Source: Eubacterium sp.
GTDB lineage: Bacteria; Bacillota; Clostridia; Lachnospirales; Lachnospiraceae
NCBI GenBank assembly: GCA_017480495.1
Contig: JAFVAQ010000027.1
Span: forward strand, 62,001-126,000
Reading direction: 5' to 3'
Length of the DNA stretch: 64,000 bases
Shown piece by piece: positions 54,476 to 63,403 of the stretch (position 1 is its first letter; every line of letters starts with the position of its first letter). The notes beneath the pieces were generated by a model. That model was not told where the DNA came from. It did no database searches and was given only the letters and a program-made list of their open reading frames with translations. Position numbers and translations under genes: made by a program.

Positions 54476-55210
54476 CTATTTGTGTGTATCCAGCATAGCC
54501 TGAATACGAGTAGGGATTTCATCATATGCGTCGCGCCTATCCTTCTTATCCAGCTCGTGAGGATAGAAAGGCTTGCTGAACTCGACAATTACATGTCTTT
54601 TTCTAAGTGCGAGAGGCTTATTATTCTCTAATATATCGTCGCAACCTGTAAATGCTACTAGAACCATAGCGCTCTCTGATTCTTCGGCCATTCTGTAGCC
54701 GCCCTTTTTGAAAGGCAGAAGCTTTCCATCGTGGCTTCTTGTTCCTTCAGGGAAGAGTCCAAGGGATAGCCCATTCTTCATATAATCAGTACCCTGCTTG
54801 ATAGTTTCAAGGCCGGCTCTGACATTTTTTCTATCTAAGAAGAGGCTTCCAAGATCTGCAACCCACCAGTTGAAGAGTGGGACACGCTTGAATTCCTTTT
54901 TGGCTATGAAGCCGATAGGTCTATCAACGATAGTCTGTAGAATAATGACATCGAAGAAGCTTGTGTGATTTCCGACAAATAGGATTCCCTTATCTGCAGG
55001 AACCTCACTTAGATTTTCGATTCCGCGTAGCTCTATGTCTGAACCAGATATTTTAATCAGTCCGTTGAAGAATCCTCGAATGAATTTCCAACTTTTGGTC
55101 CAACCCTTATATGGGTTTTTCTTGATGCTGAGCCATAATACTAAATGAACTGGCAGACATAAAATAACGGCTAAAACGGCGTAAATGCCCGCGATTACTA
55201 ATTTGATCAT
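54476..55210 (-). CDS. plsC: 1-acyl-sn-glycerol-3-phosphate acyltransferase
   Basis: This 244-residue enzyme transfers an acyl group to lysophosphatidic acid in phospholipid synthesis. The NHTSFFD (HxxxxD, catalytic) and FPEGTRS motifs are present, with an N-terminal membrane helix (about residues 5-28). A second acyltransferase specificity cannot be excluded. It is 19 bp upstream of the basic-tailed protein on the same strand. Confidence 0.93.
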   Translation of the reverse strand: MIKLVIAGIYAVLAVILCLPVHLVLWLSIKKNPYKGWTKSWKFIRGFFNGLIKISGSDIELRGIENLSEVPADKGILFVGNHTSFFDVIILQTIVDRPIGFIAKKEFKRVPLFNWWVADLGSLFLDRKNVRAGLETIKQGTDYMKNGLSLGLFPEGTRSHDGKLLPFKKGGYRMAEESESAMVLVAFTGCDDILENNKPLALRKRHVIVEFSKPFYPHELDKKDRRDAYDEIPTRIQAMLDTHK

Positions 55211-55255
55211 ATTATATTCTCCTACATTTTACTTGAACAGGAGTGCCGATTGCTT

Positions 55256-56809
55256 TTAGCGACCGAACATCTTTGCGGTTTCATACAGTCTACTCGAGAG
55301 GTGTTCGGTAAGTGCTTCCTGCTTATATCTCCAGGACCAGTTTCCTTCTCCTACACCAGGAGTGTTGAATCTTGCCCATGAATCAAGTTCCAGTATATCC
55401 TGCATAGGTACGATTGCCATAGTGGCAACAGAACCGAAGCAGGCTCTTATCATTACCCAGCAAATATCGCTGGCGTCAGTACTGAAGTATCTTCTCAGCT
55501 TATCTCTTGATTGTTCGAAACAGTTCTTGTACCAGCCGAGAGTAGTATCGTTATCATGTGTACCTGTGTAGCATACACAGTTTCTTACATGGTTATGTGG
55601 AAGGAAGTTATTCTCGTTTGGATTCTCAAATGCGAACTGAAGTATCTTCATTCCAGGGAAACCGAATTTGTCTCTTAGGGCAACTACTGAGTGGTCAATC
55701 TCTCCGAGGTCTTCTGCGATAATAGGCATATGATAACCGAGTGTAGATTCGAGCATAGTGAAGAAGTTTTCTCCAGGTGCCTTCATCCATTTACCATTTA
55801 CTGCTGTAGGCTCTCCATAAGGAACAGCCCAATATTTATCAAAACCTCTGAAGTGGTCTATTCTGAGATAGTCTGTCAGCTGAAGCTGATGCTTGATACG
55901 AGCGAACCACCATTCATATCCAGTCTTCTTGTGCTCTGGCCACTTATAAAGTGGATTGCCCCATAACTGTCCAGTGGCTGAGAAATAATCAGGTGGAACT
56001 CCAGCTACAACTGTTGGATATCCCTTTGTATCGAGATTAAAGAGTTTCTTGTTAACCCAGACATCTACGCTGTCCCAGGCAACGAAGATTGGAATATCAC
56101 CAACTATTTTGATACTTTTTTCATTTGCATATTTCTTCAGCTTCATCCATTCGTAATCGAAGAGGAACTGAAGGAATTCATAGTATCCAATTTCAATCTC
56201 AAGCTTCTTTTCCCATTTAGCTCTCTGAGCGGCGGTAGGATTCTTTAAATCGTCTTCCCACATGTACCATGGAGCGCCCTTGTGATAATCCTTTCCTGCC
56301 ATGAATAGAGCGTAGTCTCTTAGCCAGGTGCTATTTTCCTTGAAGGTATTATATTGCTCCATGAGTTCGCTGTTTGTAGAGAGTCCATCATGGATATTTT
56401 CATCAAGAAATCTCTCGTAAGCTTTCTTGAAAAGTCCTGTCTTGAATTCAATTACATCACCATAGCAAATGTCCTCTGGATTCCATTGTGGCATTTCTGT
56501 AAAGTCATCATCATAGAGAAGGTTTAGTTCTCTTAGGTGATCAATGCTTATGATGAGGGGCTGGCCTGCGAAGGAAGAAAAAGGCTGATAAGGTGAATCC
56601 CCGAAACCTGTGTGTCCCAGTGGAAGCACCTGCCATAGCTTCATTCCTGACTGTGCCATAAAGTCTATAAATTGATATGCCTCTTTTCCAAGATCTCCGA
56701 TTCCGTATGGTCCAGGAAATGAAGTTGGATGAAGGAGTATTCCGGCAAGTCTCTCCGGTCCCATATCCACCCCAGCGGTGATATCAATAGTCATGCTTGT
56801 GTTATCCAT
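55256..56809 (-). CDS. malQ: 4-alpha-glucanotransferase (amylomaltase, GH77)
   Basis: This 517-residue enzyme moves alpha-1,4-glucan chains between maltodextrins. Features are HPTSFPGPYGIGDLG near the N-terminus, YLRIDHFRGFDKYWAVP (catalytic Asp nucleophile), IAEDLGEID (acid/base Glu) and GTHDNDTTLGW. Length is normal for a bacterial MalQ. No other maltose or glycogen gene is adjacent, apart from a phospho-sugar mutase at the right edge. Confidence 0.97.
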   Translation of the reverse strand: MDNTSMTIDITAGVDMGPERLAGILLHPTSFPGPYGIGDLGKEAYQFIDFMAQSGMKLWQVLPLGHTGFGDSPYQPFSSFAGQPLIISIDHLRELNLLYDDDFTEMPQWNPEDICYGDVIEFKTGLFKKAYERFLDENIHDGLSTNSELMEQYNTFKENSTWLRDYALFMAGKDYHKGAPWYMWEDDLKNPTAAQRAKWEKKLEIEIGYYEFLQFLFDYEWMKLKKYANEKSIKIVGDIPIFVAWDSVDVWVNKKLFNLDTKGYPTVVAGVPPDYFSATGQLWGNPLYKWPEHKKTGYEWWFARIKHQLQLTDYLRIDHFRGFDKYWAVPYGEPTAVNGKWMKAPGENFFTMLESTLGYHMPIIAEDLGEIDHSVVALRDKFGFPGMKILQFAFENPNENNFLPHNHVRNCVCYTGTHDNDTTLGWYKNCFEQSRDKLRRYFSTDASDICWVMIRACFGSVATMAIVPMQDILELDSWARFNTPGVGEGNWSWRYKQEALTEHLSSRLYETAKMFGR

Positions 56810-56869
56810 AAAGCAAAAATCCTCCAGTAATAAGTTTTATCCCCCAATAAAACTTTAACCCGTTAAGCT

Positions 56870-58057
56870 TTAGAAATTATATGCTTTCTCAAATAGTGGG
56901 ATAGCCTTCTCAATCATTTCAGTAGGTACACAGTAGGAGATACGGAAATGTCCCGGACACTGGAAGCTGTCTCCAGGTACTGTTATAAGTCCGAGCTCTC
57001 TAGCTGCCTTCCAGCACCATTCATTTGCATCACCATTTTCGGATGGTACTCTTGGCATCATATAGAATGTACCCATTGGCTTAACTACCTTGTAACCAAT
57101 CTCTGTAAGTGCATTATATAGAAGGTTTGCATTCTTTTCATATATACTTAGATCACTTGTTTCGTCGATTACTCTCTCGATTGCAAGCTGCATAAGAGCA
57201 GTAGGACAGTTGTGACCTGTGAATCTTGATATCTGACCTGCCATAGGAACTATGTAGTCTGCATCCTTTGCTGCAGGATTAACAGCCATGTAACCTATAC
57301 GCTCTCCTGGAAGTGATAAAGACTTACTGAAGGAGTAGCAGCAGATAGAGTTATCATAGAACTTTGAAGGGAAAGGTGAATCAACACCTTCAAATACTAT
57401 CTCTCTATAAGGCTCATCTGTGATGAGGAAGATTTCGTGACCATATTCATTTTGCTTAGCATTAAGTATATCTGCAAGCTTCTTGATTGTTGCAGTGGTA
57501 TATACGATTCCTGATGGATTGTTAGGTGAATTGATAAGAACTGCAGCAACATTTTCATCCAGCATCTCTTCGAATTTCTCGAAATTTATCTGGAAGGTGT
57601 CATAGTCGGCAGGTACAACCTTAAGCTCAGCACCTGAACCAGTAACATAAGGTATGTACTCTGGAAAGTAAGGAGCAAATGTAAGGATAATATCCCCTTC
57701 GCCAGCAACACATCTGATTGCATGGGCAAGTGCTCCTGCAGCACCTGATGTAGGGAAGATGTGTCCTGCAGTGTAGTTCATACCGAATCTTCTGTTAAGA
57801 GAATCGGCGATAGCCTTCTTAGTCGAATCCTGTCCAAGTGTTGGACTGTATCCATGAATCTTTACAGGATCCCCCTTTTCTGTAATATCTATAATCGCAT
57901 CTGTGAAACTTTGAGTTGTTGGAACAGAAGGGTTTCCGATAGAAAAGTTGAATACACTTTCTGGTCCCATTTCAGCAGCGCGAGCTCTTGCAAAGTCGAA
58001 AAACTGACGTATTACGGATTCTTTTCCGGTCATTTCCTTGTAGAATTCTGATATCAT
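56870..58057 (-). CDS. Class I/II pyridoxal aminotransferase
   Basis: This 395-residue enzyme belongs to the aspartate/aromatic aminotransferase-like family. The PLP lysine is in SFSKSLSLPGERIGY, INSPNNPSGIVY and TDEPYREI carry the Asn and Asp/Tyr contacts, and FRISYCVPTEMI has the substrate-binding Arg. The substrate pair is unclear. It has its own spacer on both sides; malQ follows 60 bp downstream on the same strand. Confidence 0.92.
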   Translation of the reverse strand: MISEFYKEMTGKESVIRQFFDFARARAAEMGPESVFNFSIGNPSVPTTQSFTDAIIDITEKGDPVKIHGYSPTLGQDSTKKAIADSLNRRFGMNYTAGHIFPTSGAAGALAHAIRCVAGEGDIILTFAPYFPEYIPYVTGSGAELKVVPADYDTFQINFEKFEEMLDENVAAVLINSPNNPSGIVYTTATIKKLADILNAKQNEYGHEIFLITDEPYREIVFEGVDSPFPSKFYDNSICCYSFSKSLSLPGERIGYMAVNPAAKDADYIVPMAGQISRFTGHNCPTALMQLAIERVIDETSDLSIYEKNANLLYNALTEIGYKVVKPMGTFYMMPRVPSENGDANEWCWKAARELGLITVPGDSFQCPGHFRISYCVPTEMIEKAIPLFEKAYNF

Positions 58058-58235
58058 AAAAAGCCTCCATTTCCTTCTTAAGTGAATACTTTATATGTGG
58101 CAGAAAATATGGTATAGTACATCAGTGTATTTGTTCCTGATGGGGCATTATTTTCAGCCGAGTACACAAAGTAGTATTATAGCTGATTTGGCTTGATAAT
58201 ACAAGGTAAAGATAGGATAGAAAACGGTGTAAATT

Positions 58236-59012
58236 ATGATATTTGACACGCATGCACATTATGATGATGATCAGTTCGATGCAGATAGAGATTATCTTCT
58301 GGATAAATGGCTAAAGGAGAAGGGGGTAGCCAAGGTAACAAACATTGGTTGCGATATTCCGACTTCCCGTATGACAGATGAACTAACAAAGAAATATGAT
58401 TATATATATGGAGCAGTTGGCGTTATACCTCACCACGTGGGAGATATGACAGATTCGGATCTAGAGGAACTCAGACGTTTAGCGACTACTAACGACAAGA
58501 TAGTTGCAATCGGAGAGATAGGGCTGGATTATCACTACGATGAACCATCTCGCGAACTTCAGCATAAATGGTTTAAGGCGCAAATGAATCTGGCTCGCGA
58601 GCTAGGGCTACCTATAGTTATTCACAGTCGAGATGCAGCTCAGGACACAGTTAATTTGATGAAGGAAGCTCACGCGGAGGAGATAGGCGGAGTTATTCAT
58701 TGCTATTCGTATTCAGAAGAGCTTTCAAGAGAATTTATTAAAATGGGATTCTTCTTTGGTATAGGCGGCGTAGTGACCTTTAAGAATTCTAAGAAGCTAA
58801 AGAGGGCAGTGGCTTCTATTCCTATTCAGTCTATTGTACTAGAAACAGATAGCCCATACCTCGCACCTTCACCTAATAGAGGTAAACGAAATGACTCTGG
58901 ATATCTAAATCTGGTTATTGAAGAGATTGCACATATTAAAGAAATGACCCCGGAAATGGTAGAAGAAATAACGTACGAAAATGCACTGACGTTATATGGA
59001 CTTAAGGGATAG
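58236..59012 (+). CDS. tatD: TatD-family metal-dependent DNase
   Basis: This 258-residue TIM-barrel hydrolase has DTHAHYDDDQFD (metal ligands), AIGEIGLDYHYD, VIHSRDA, GVIHCYS and LETDSPYLAP motifs. TatD acts as an exonuclease in DNA repair and degradation. It is followed by rsmA, the common Firmicutes order tatD-rsmA. Confidence 0.95.
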   Translation: MIFDTHAHYDDDQFDADRDYLLDKWLKEKGVAKVTNIGCDIPTSRMTDELTKKYDYIYGAVGVIPHHVGDMTDSDLEELRRLATTNDKIVAIGEIGLDYHYDEPSRELQHKWFKAQMNLARELGLPIVIHSRDAAQDTVNLMKEAHAEEIGGVIHCYSYSEELSREFIKMGFFFGIGGVVTFKNSKKLKRAVASIPIQSIVLETDSPYLAPSPNRGKRNDSGYLNLVIEEIAHIKEMTPEMVEEITYENALTLYGLKG

Positions 59013-59019
59013 TAATAAG

Positions 59020-59871
59020 ATGGATAAAGAAAAAATGCTCAGTAACCCACAAGAAACTATAAGGGTTATAAAGGAAAACAATTTCACATTTCGAAAGAAT
59101 TATGGACAGAACTTCCTCATAGATTCCCATGTAATTGAGAAGATAATAGATGCGGCCGAGATAGACAAGTCTTCTGAGGTTTTGGAGATAGGTCCGGGAA
59201 TCGGAACCTTGACGCAGTATTTGGCGGAAAATGCTGGAGCGGTCAAGGCGGTTGAGATAGATGATAAGCTGATTCCAATACTTGAGAAAACGCTCGCTGA
59301 ATACGACAACGTTGAGGTTATTCACGGCGATATTCTAAAGCAGGATATAGGTGCGATGTTCGGGGGTAGGCCATTTAAAATTGTTGCAAACCTTCCTTAT
59401 TACATTACGACACCTATAATAATGGGGCTCCTTGAATCTCGCGTGCCGGCAGAGTCAATTACGGTTATGATTCAGAAGGAAGTGGCGGATAGAATGAAGG
59501 CTACACCTGGCAGCAAGGATTATGGTGCTCTGTCACTTGCGGTTCAGTACTATGCTGATCCATATCTTGCTGCAAATGTACCGCCAAACTGCTTCATGCC
59601 TCGTCCGAATGTAGGCTCTGCGGTTATCAGACTGAAAAGACTTGAAACACCTTCGGTAGAAGTGAAGGACGAACAGAAGATGTTTAAACTGATTAGAGCG
59701 GCATTTAATCAGAGACGTAAGACATTGGCAAATGCAATAAAGAATTTCGAAGGTTTGTCATTTAGTAGAGAAGAAGTTGAGGCTGCGCTTACTTCAATTG
59801 GACTTGATGTAAGAGTTAGAGGTGAGGCACTGAGTCTAGAAGAGTTTGCAAAATTGAGTGATAATCTGTAG
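59020..59871 (+). CDS. rsmA: 16S rRNA dimethyladenosine transferase
   Basis: This 283-residue methyltransferase modifies two adjacent adenosines near the 3-prime end of 16S rRNA. LEIGPGIGTLTQYLA is the SAM-binding loop, NLPYYITTP the catalytic NxxY-type motif, and the C-terminal helical domain carries FNQRRKTLANAI. AAGGGA sits 10 bases before the ATG at 59020, which lies 8 bp after tatD; a longer frame from 58996 overlaps tatD. Loss of RsmA gives kasugamycin resistance. Confidence 0.97.
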   Translation: MDKEKMLSNPQETIRVIKENNFTFRKNYGQNFLIDSHVIEKIIDAAEIDKSSEVLEIGPGIGTLTQYLAENAGAVKAVEIDDKLIPILEKTLAEYDNVEVIHGDILKQDIGAMFGGRPFKIVANLPYYITTPIIMGLLESRVPAESITVMIQKEVADRMKATPGSKDYGALSLAVQYYADPYLAANVPPNCFMPRPNVGSAVIRLKRLETPSVEVKDEQKMFKLIRAAFNQRRKTLANAIKNFEGLSFSREEVEAALTSIGLDVRVRGEALSLEEFAKLSDNL

Positions 59872-59946
59872 TTTTTTCTAGGACTGGGAGACAGGACGCT
59901 AGAATTAAATATACTCAGAGATAGCTTGGAATTAAGGATAGGGGTT

Positions 59947-60444
59947 ATGCAAAAGGATATAGATAATGTAATGGAAACGGATGCAATCCTTGAGGAACAA
60001 CTGAAATATATGAGCCAGGCCTATGAACTGGCTAAAAAGGCTGCTTCAAAGGGCGATGTTCCAATTGGCTGCGTTATAGTGCGTAACGGAAAGGTGATAG
60101 CCAAGGGGTATAATCGACGTAATAAGGATAAGCAGGTCCTTGCTCATGCTGAAATTATGGCAATCAAGAAGGCTTCGAAGGTAGTAGGAGACTGGAGACT
60201 TGATGACTGCGCTATGTATGTCACACTCGAACCCTGTCAAATGTGTGCGGGTGCTATAGTTCAGGCAAGAATTCCTGAGGTCGTAATTGGATGTATGAAT
60301 CCAAAAGCGGGATGCGCTGGTTCAGTCATAAATCTGCTAGATATGGCAGGCTTTAACCATAGAGTAAAGGTGGTTAAGGGAGTGATGGAGAAGGAATGCT
60401 CAGAGCTTCTGAAGAGATTTTTCCGCGAACTTCGGAGTACTTGA
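59947..60444 (+). CDS. tadA: tRNA-specific adenosine deaminase
   Basis: This 165-residue zinc enzyme converts A34 to inosine in tRNA-Arg. HAEIMAIKKA holds the zinc His and catalytic Glu; PCQMC holds the two zinc Cys. The ATG at 59947 is preferred to an upstream TTG at 59926. The -35 box of the SRP RNA promoter overlaps its stop codon. Confidence 0.95.
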   Translation: MQKDIDNVMETDAILEEQLKYMSQAYELAKKAASKGDVPIGCVIVRNGKVIAKGYNRRNKDKQVLAHAEIMAIKKASKVVGDWRLDDCAMYVTLEPCQMCAGAIVQARIPEVVIGCMNPKAGCAGSVINLLDMAGFNHRVKVVKGVMEKECSELLKRFFRELRST

Positions 60445-60469
60445 CGAATTTTTTTGTATTATGTATACT
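60441..60469 (+). promoter_or_regulatory. Promoter of the SRP RNA
   Basis: TTGACG 60441-60446 and TATACT 60464-60469 are 17 bp apart, ending about 19 bp before the RNA. The -35 overlaps the tadA stop codon. Confidence 0.75.
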
Positions 60470-60487
60470 CTAAGAGTTATAAAATTT

Positions 60488-60750
60488 CCGTGCAGCCGGG
60501 GAGTTAGCGGTGCCCTGTACCTGCAATCCGCTATAGCAGGGGTGATGACTGGCCTCGAACTGTTCTTTGCGAGGCTGCCCTTAGTAAGTGATGTTGATAT
60601 CCAGGTCTTACGCGACAGGAATCTATGAACCGTGTCAGGTTGGGAACAAAGCAGCACTAAGTAGAACCTCTCTGTGCGCCGTGAGGCAGCCTGGATTGAG
60701 TTAACTGCTAAGGTAACGCTCGTTGAGACTTTGCAAAGCTGGTCGCACGG
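60488..60750 (+). ncRNA. ffs: Signal recognition particle RNA, long Firmicutes type
   Basis: The closing helix CCGTGC (60488-60493) pairs with GCACGG (60745-60750) and is followed by TTTT. The 5-prime part has the Alu-domain loops, and the S domain holds GTCAGGTTGGGAACAAAGC then AGCACTAAG, the conserved Ffh-binding hairpin and its flank. It guides membrane-protein ribosomes with Ffh and FtsY. Length, about 263 nt, fits the Bacillus-like scRNA. Confidence 0.93.
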
Positions 60751-60857
60751 TTTTAAAAAAAAGTAGCATTATCCTATGGAAAGTGTTATTATAATATAGT
60801 GTTTTGGGACTATATGGATTTATAGTTTTTTACTAAAATGTTAGGGGTTAAAAGAGT

Positions 60858-61448
60858 ATGGATTACTCAGAAGTAATAGAGTTTGTAAAGAAGACCACTT
60901 CTGAAAATGTCAGATCTGATCAGTATCCATTCAGGAATGCATACGACCATACTATGAGAGTTTATAGATGGGCTATCAGACTTCAAGCTAAGCTTGGTGG
61001 TGATCTTGATGTGGTTGTTCTGGCGGCTTTGCTTCATGATATTGGTTGGGAGAAGGATAGACCAGTAGGTGAGGTCAGTGCCGAGGTTGCAGTAGAATAT
61101 CTTGATAGCATTGACGTGAGTCCAGAACTCATAGTTAAGGTTGGAGAGATTATTCTTGCTTGTGATGAAATGGATACAGATAAGGACCTATCCATAGAGT
61201 GTCAGATAGTTATGGATTCGATTCTCTTAGATGAGGTTGGAGCGGTTGAAATCATGCGTGACTGTATGGTGGCTGCTGACGATGATGAGGCTAGCTATAA
61301 GAGAGCTTATTATCGTATCAAGGAGAACTACAGACAGAACAAACCGCTTATCAGATGTTGCAAGACAGAAACTGCAAGAACTGAATATAACAAGAGAATG
61401 CAACTCATTGAGAGTTATATATATCAGCTTGAAAGAGAAATCTTTTAG
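60858..61448 (+). CDS. HD-domain phosphohydrolase
   Basis: This 196-residue protein has the metal-binding HD motif pair: NAYDHTMRV and AALLHDIGWEKD, with a later Asp in ILACDEMDTD. Family members hydrolyse nucleotides or other phosphates; the substrate is unknown. No signal or membrane segment is seen. It follows the SRP RNA and has its own upstream AT-rich region with a TATAAT-like stretch near 60792. Confidence 0.85.
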   Translation: MDYSEVIEFVKKTTSENVRSDQYPFRNAYDHTMRVYRWAIRLQAKLGGDLDVVVLAALLHDIGWEKDRPVGEVSAEVAVEYLDSIDVSPELIVKVGEIILACDEMDTDKDLSIECQIVMDSILLDEVGAVEIMRDCMVAADDDEASYKRAYYRIKENYRQNKPLIRCCKTETARTEYNKRMQLIESYIYQLEREIF

Positions 61449-61488
61449 AGTCATAAAACGTTTTTAAATTAAAGGAGATATAAAAATT

Positions 61489-62034
61489 ATGGCTAACAAA
61501 ATTGGTAGAATTATTATTGGTATTGTTGTAGTTTGTGCATTGGCTTTCGTGATTTATATGGTTCTTCCTGGACAGTATAAGAATCCACTTAAGGCAACTC
61601 TTCAGAGTAAGACAAATAGTAATTACGAAGATGTTGTGGGAAAGGTTAAAGGTTCTCTTGTTCTTAAGAATAAGGAATTCACTTATGAAGATATGATGAT
61701 ATCTGCTACTGCAAATCCAGCATGGACGATGGAAGAGATTTCTGTTGATGATAATGGTAATGGTGCATATGATGTATATGCAGATGGATATAAGACAACA
61801 GTTTCTTTTGAAAATGAAGATAATAGTGATGGAATGGTTACACATACAAATGCTCATGTTAGACTTGTTTTCCATGTTACAAAAGATGGTAGCGATGTTA
61901 AAATTGGTGATCAGGTAATAGAACCTGATATGCAGATTGCTCCTGAACAGATTGAGGTTGCTACATCAACTTACAAGAAGTCGGATTCATCAACATATTT
62001 CCAGAAGTCACTTGATGCACTTTGCGGAAAGTAA
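61489..62034 (+). CDS. Membrane-anchored extracytoplasmic protein of unknown function
   Basis: This 181-residue protein has one N-terminal membrane anchor (about residues 6-26) and an extracytoplasmic domain of about 150 residues, mainly beta by its alternation pattern. I do not recognise the family. AAAGGAG precedes the ATG; it lies 40 bp after the HD gene, probably in one transcript ending at the terminator downstream. Confidence 0.75.
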   Translation: MANKIGRIIIGIVVVCALAFVIYMVLPGQYKNPLKATLQSKTNSNYEDVVGKVKGSLVLKNKEFTYEDMMISATANPAWTMEEISVDDNGNGAYDVYADGYKTTVSFENEDNSDGMVTHTNAHVRLVFHVTKDGSDVKIGDQVIEPDMQIAPEQIEVATSTYKKSDSSTYFQKSLDALCGK

Positions 62035-62066
62035 AAGAAATATAATAGCTTTCAAAAACATTTAAA

Positions 62067-62093
62067 AACAGCTTCCAACCGGAAGCTGTTTTT
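62067..62093 (+). terminator. Terminator after the anchored protein gene
   Basis: AACAGCTTCC (62067-62076) pairs perfectly with GGAAGCTGTT (62081-62090) and runs into TTT. Confidence 0.88.
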
Positions 62094-62117
62094 ACTTTTA
62101 TAAACACTAAATCGAAT

Positions 62118-62145
62118 GTCATTCTGAGCAAAGCGAAGAATCTCT
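62118..62145 (+). repeat. Interspersed repeat, second good copy
   Basis: Positions 62118-62145 repeat 38530-38557 with one change (A for G). The copy lies between convergent genes, 13 bp from the murG stop. Confidence 0.8.
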
Positions 62146-62158
62146 TTTTATACAAGCT

Positions 62159-63214
62159 TTATACAAGTGAATCGATTATACTTGTAATACTCTCAATAGA
62201 GTCACTCAGTTCACTCTTATTCATTGTGTCTATATATTTATCTCTTCTGTCAAAAACCTCGGTGATAGCTCCGAGTAGAGATTCCTTGGTTACATCCTCT
62301 TCTTGAATTACGAAGCTATAACCACTCTTTTCGAAGGACTCTGCATTTAGTATCTGGTCTCCACGGCTTGCGTTCTTTGAAAGTGGAATTAGGATATTTG
62401 GCTTTCTAAGAGCGAGTAGCTCACAGATGGCATTTGCGCCAGCTCTTGAAATAACGATATCAGCAAGAGCAAAGAGATCTGCTAGCTCATCCTTTATGTA
62501 TTCATATTGTACATATCCTTCTCTGTCGTAGGAGGAATCTTTCTTGTCCTTACCGCAAAGATGAATGACATTGAACTTTTTGACTAGTTCATCGAGACAT
62601 CCCCAAACGGCTTTATTAACTGCGACACTTCCAGTGCTTCCTCCCATAACAAGTACGGTTGGTTTATCTTTTTTGAATCCACAGAACTCTATTGCTTTTT
62701 CCTTGTTGCCACTAAAAAGCTCTTGTCTGATAGGAGTACCTGTTATAGTTGCTCTATCAGAGAACAAGTCCTTTGTCTCAGGAAAGTTACAACATATCTT
62801 AGTCGCATGTGGAAGTGCAATCTTGTTAGCAAGTCCTGGCGTCATATCTGATTCGTGTATAACTATAGGTACTTTATGTATGGAAGCTGCAAGTACGACG
62901 GGTACTGTAACAAAGCCGCCCTTTGAAAAGATAACATCTGGAGAAAGTCTTCTCATCAAAAGGTTCGCCTGATCGAAACCACGTATAATTCTGAAAGGAT
63001 CAGTGAAATTCTTTATATCATGATAACGTCTTAGCTTACCAGAAGATATTCCGTAGTAGGGTATTCCTATTTCTTCGATAAGCTTTCTTTCGATACCTTT
63101 TTTAGTTCCTATGTAACTTATCTCGTATCCCAGTTCTTTGAGCCTTGGGATAATGGCGATATTAGGTGTTACATGTCCGGCTGTACCACCACCGGTTAGA
63201 ATAATCTTTTTCAT
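62159..63214 (-). CDS. murG: UDP-GlcNAc:lipid I N-acetylglucosaminyltransferase
   Basis: This 351-residue glycosyltransferase converts lipid I to lipid II on the inner membrane face. TGGGTAGHVTPN is the N-terminal glycine loop and GGSTGSVAVNK and SRAGANAICELLAL are donor-site motifs. AGGAG sits 7 bases before the ATG at 63214; the frame is open for 16 codons further upstream without a ribosome site. It diverges from the phospho-sugar mutase gene. It stands apart from a mur/fts cluster here. Confidence 0.97.
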   Translation of the reverse strand: MKKIILTGGGTAGHVTPNIAIIPRLKELGYEISYIGTKKGIERKLIEEIGIPYYGISSGKLRRYHDIKNFTDPFRIIRGFDQANLLMRRLSPDVIFSKGGFVTVPVVLAASIHKVPIVIHESDMTPGLANKIALPHATKICCNFPETKDLFSDRATITGTPIRQELFSGNKEKAIEFCGFKKDKPTVLVMGGSTGSVAVNKAVWGCLDELVKKFNVIHLCGKDKKDSSYDREGYVQYEYIKDELADLFALADIVISRAGANAICELLALRKPNILIPLSKNASRGDQILNAESFEKSGYSFVIQEEDVTKESLLGAITEVFDRRDKYIDTMNKSELSDSIESITSIIDSLV

Positions 63215-63403
63215 TTTATAACTCCTAAATAGTGCCAGATTAAAACTGGCCCTTTGTGACAACCTCTATAATACCAAAAAAATTAGAATATGGCACTATA
63301 TTTTTGTAGCAGTTAATTTACGAAAATGATATAATAACACTATCTATTGTGTATTAAACTATACATTATATTTTACATACTTATTAAGGAGGACTTTATT
63401 TAG

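Noticed and set aside
61405-61875. Leftward frame of 156 codons
   Set aside because: Antisense to the anchored protein gene; Ile/Asn/Ser-rich shadow.
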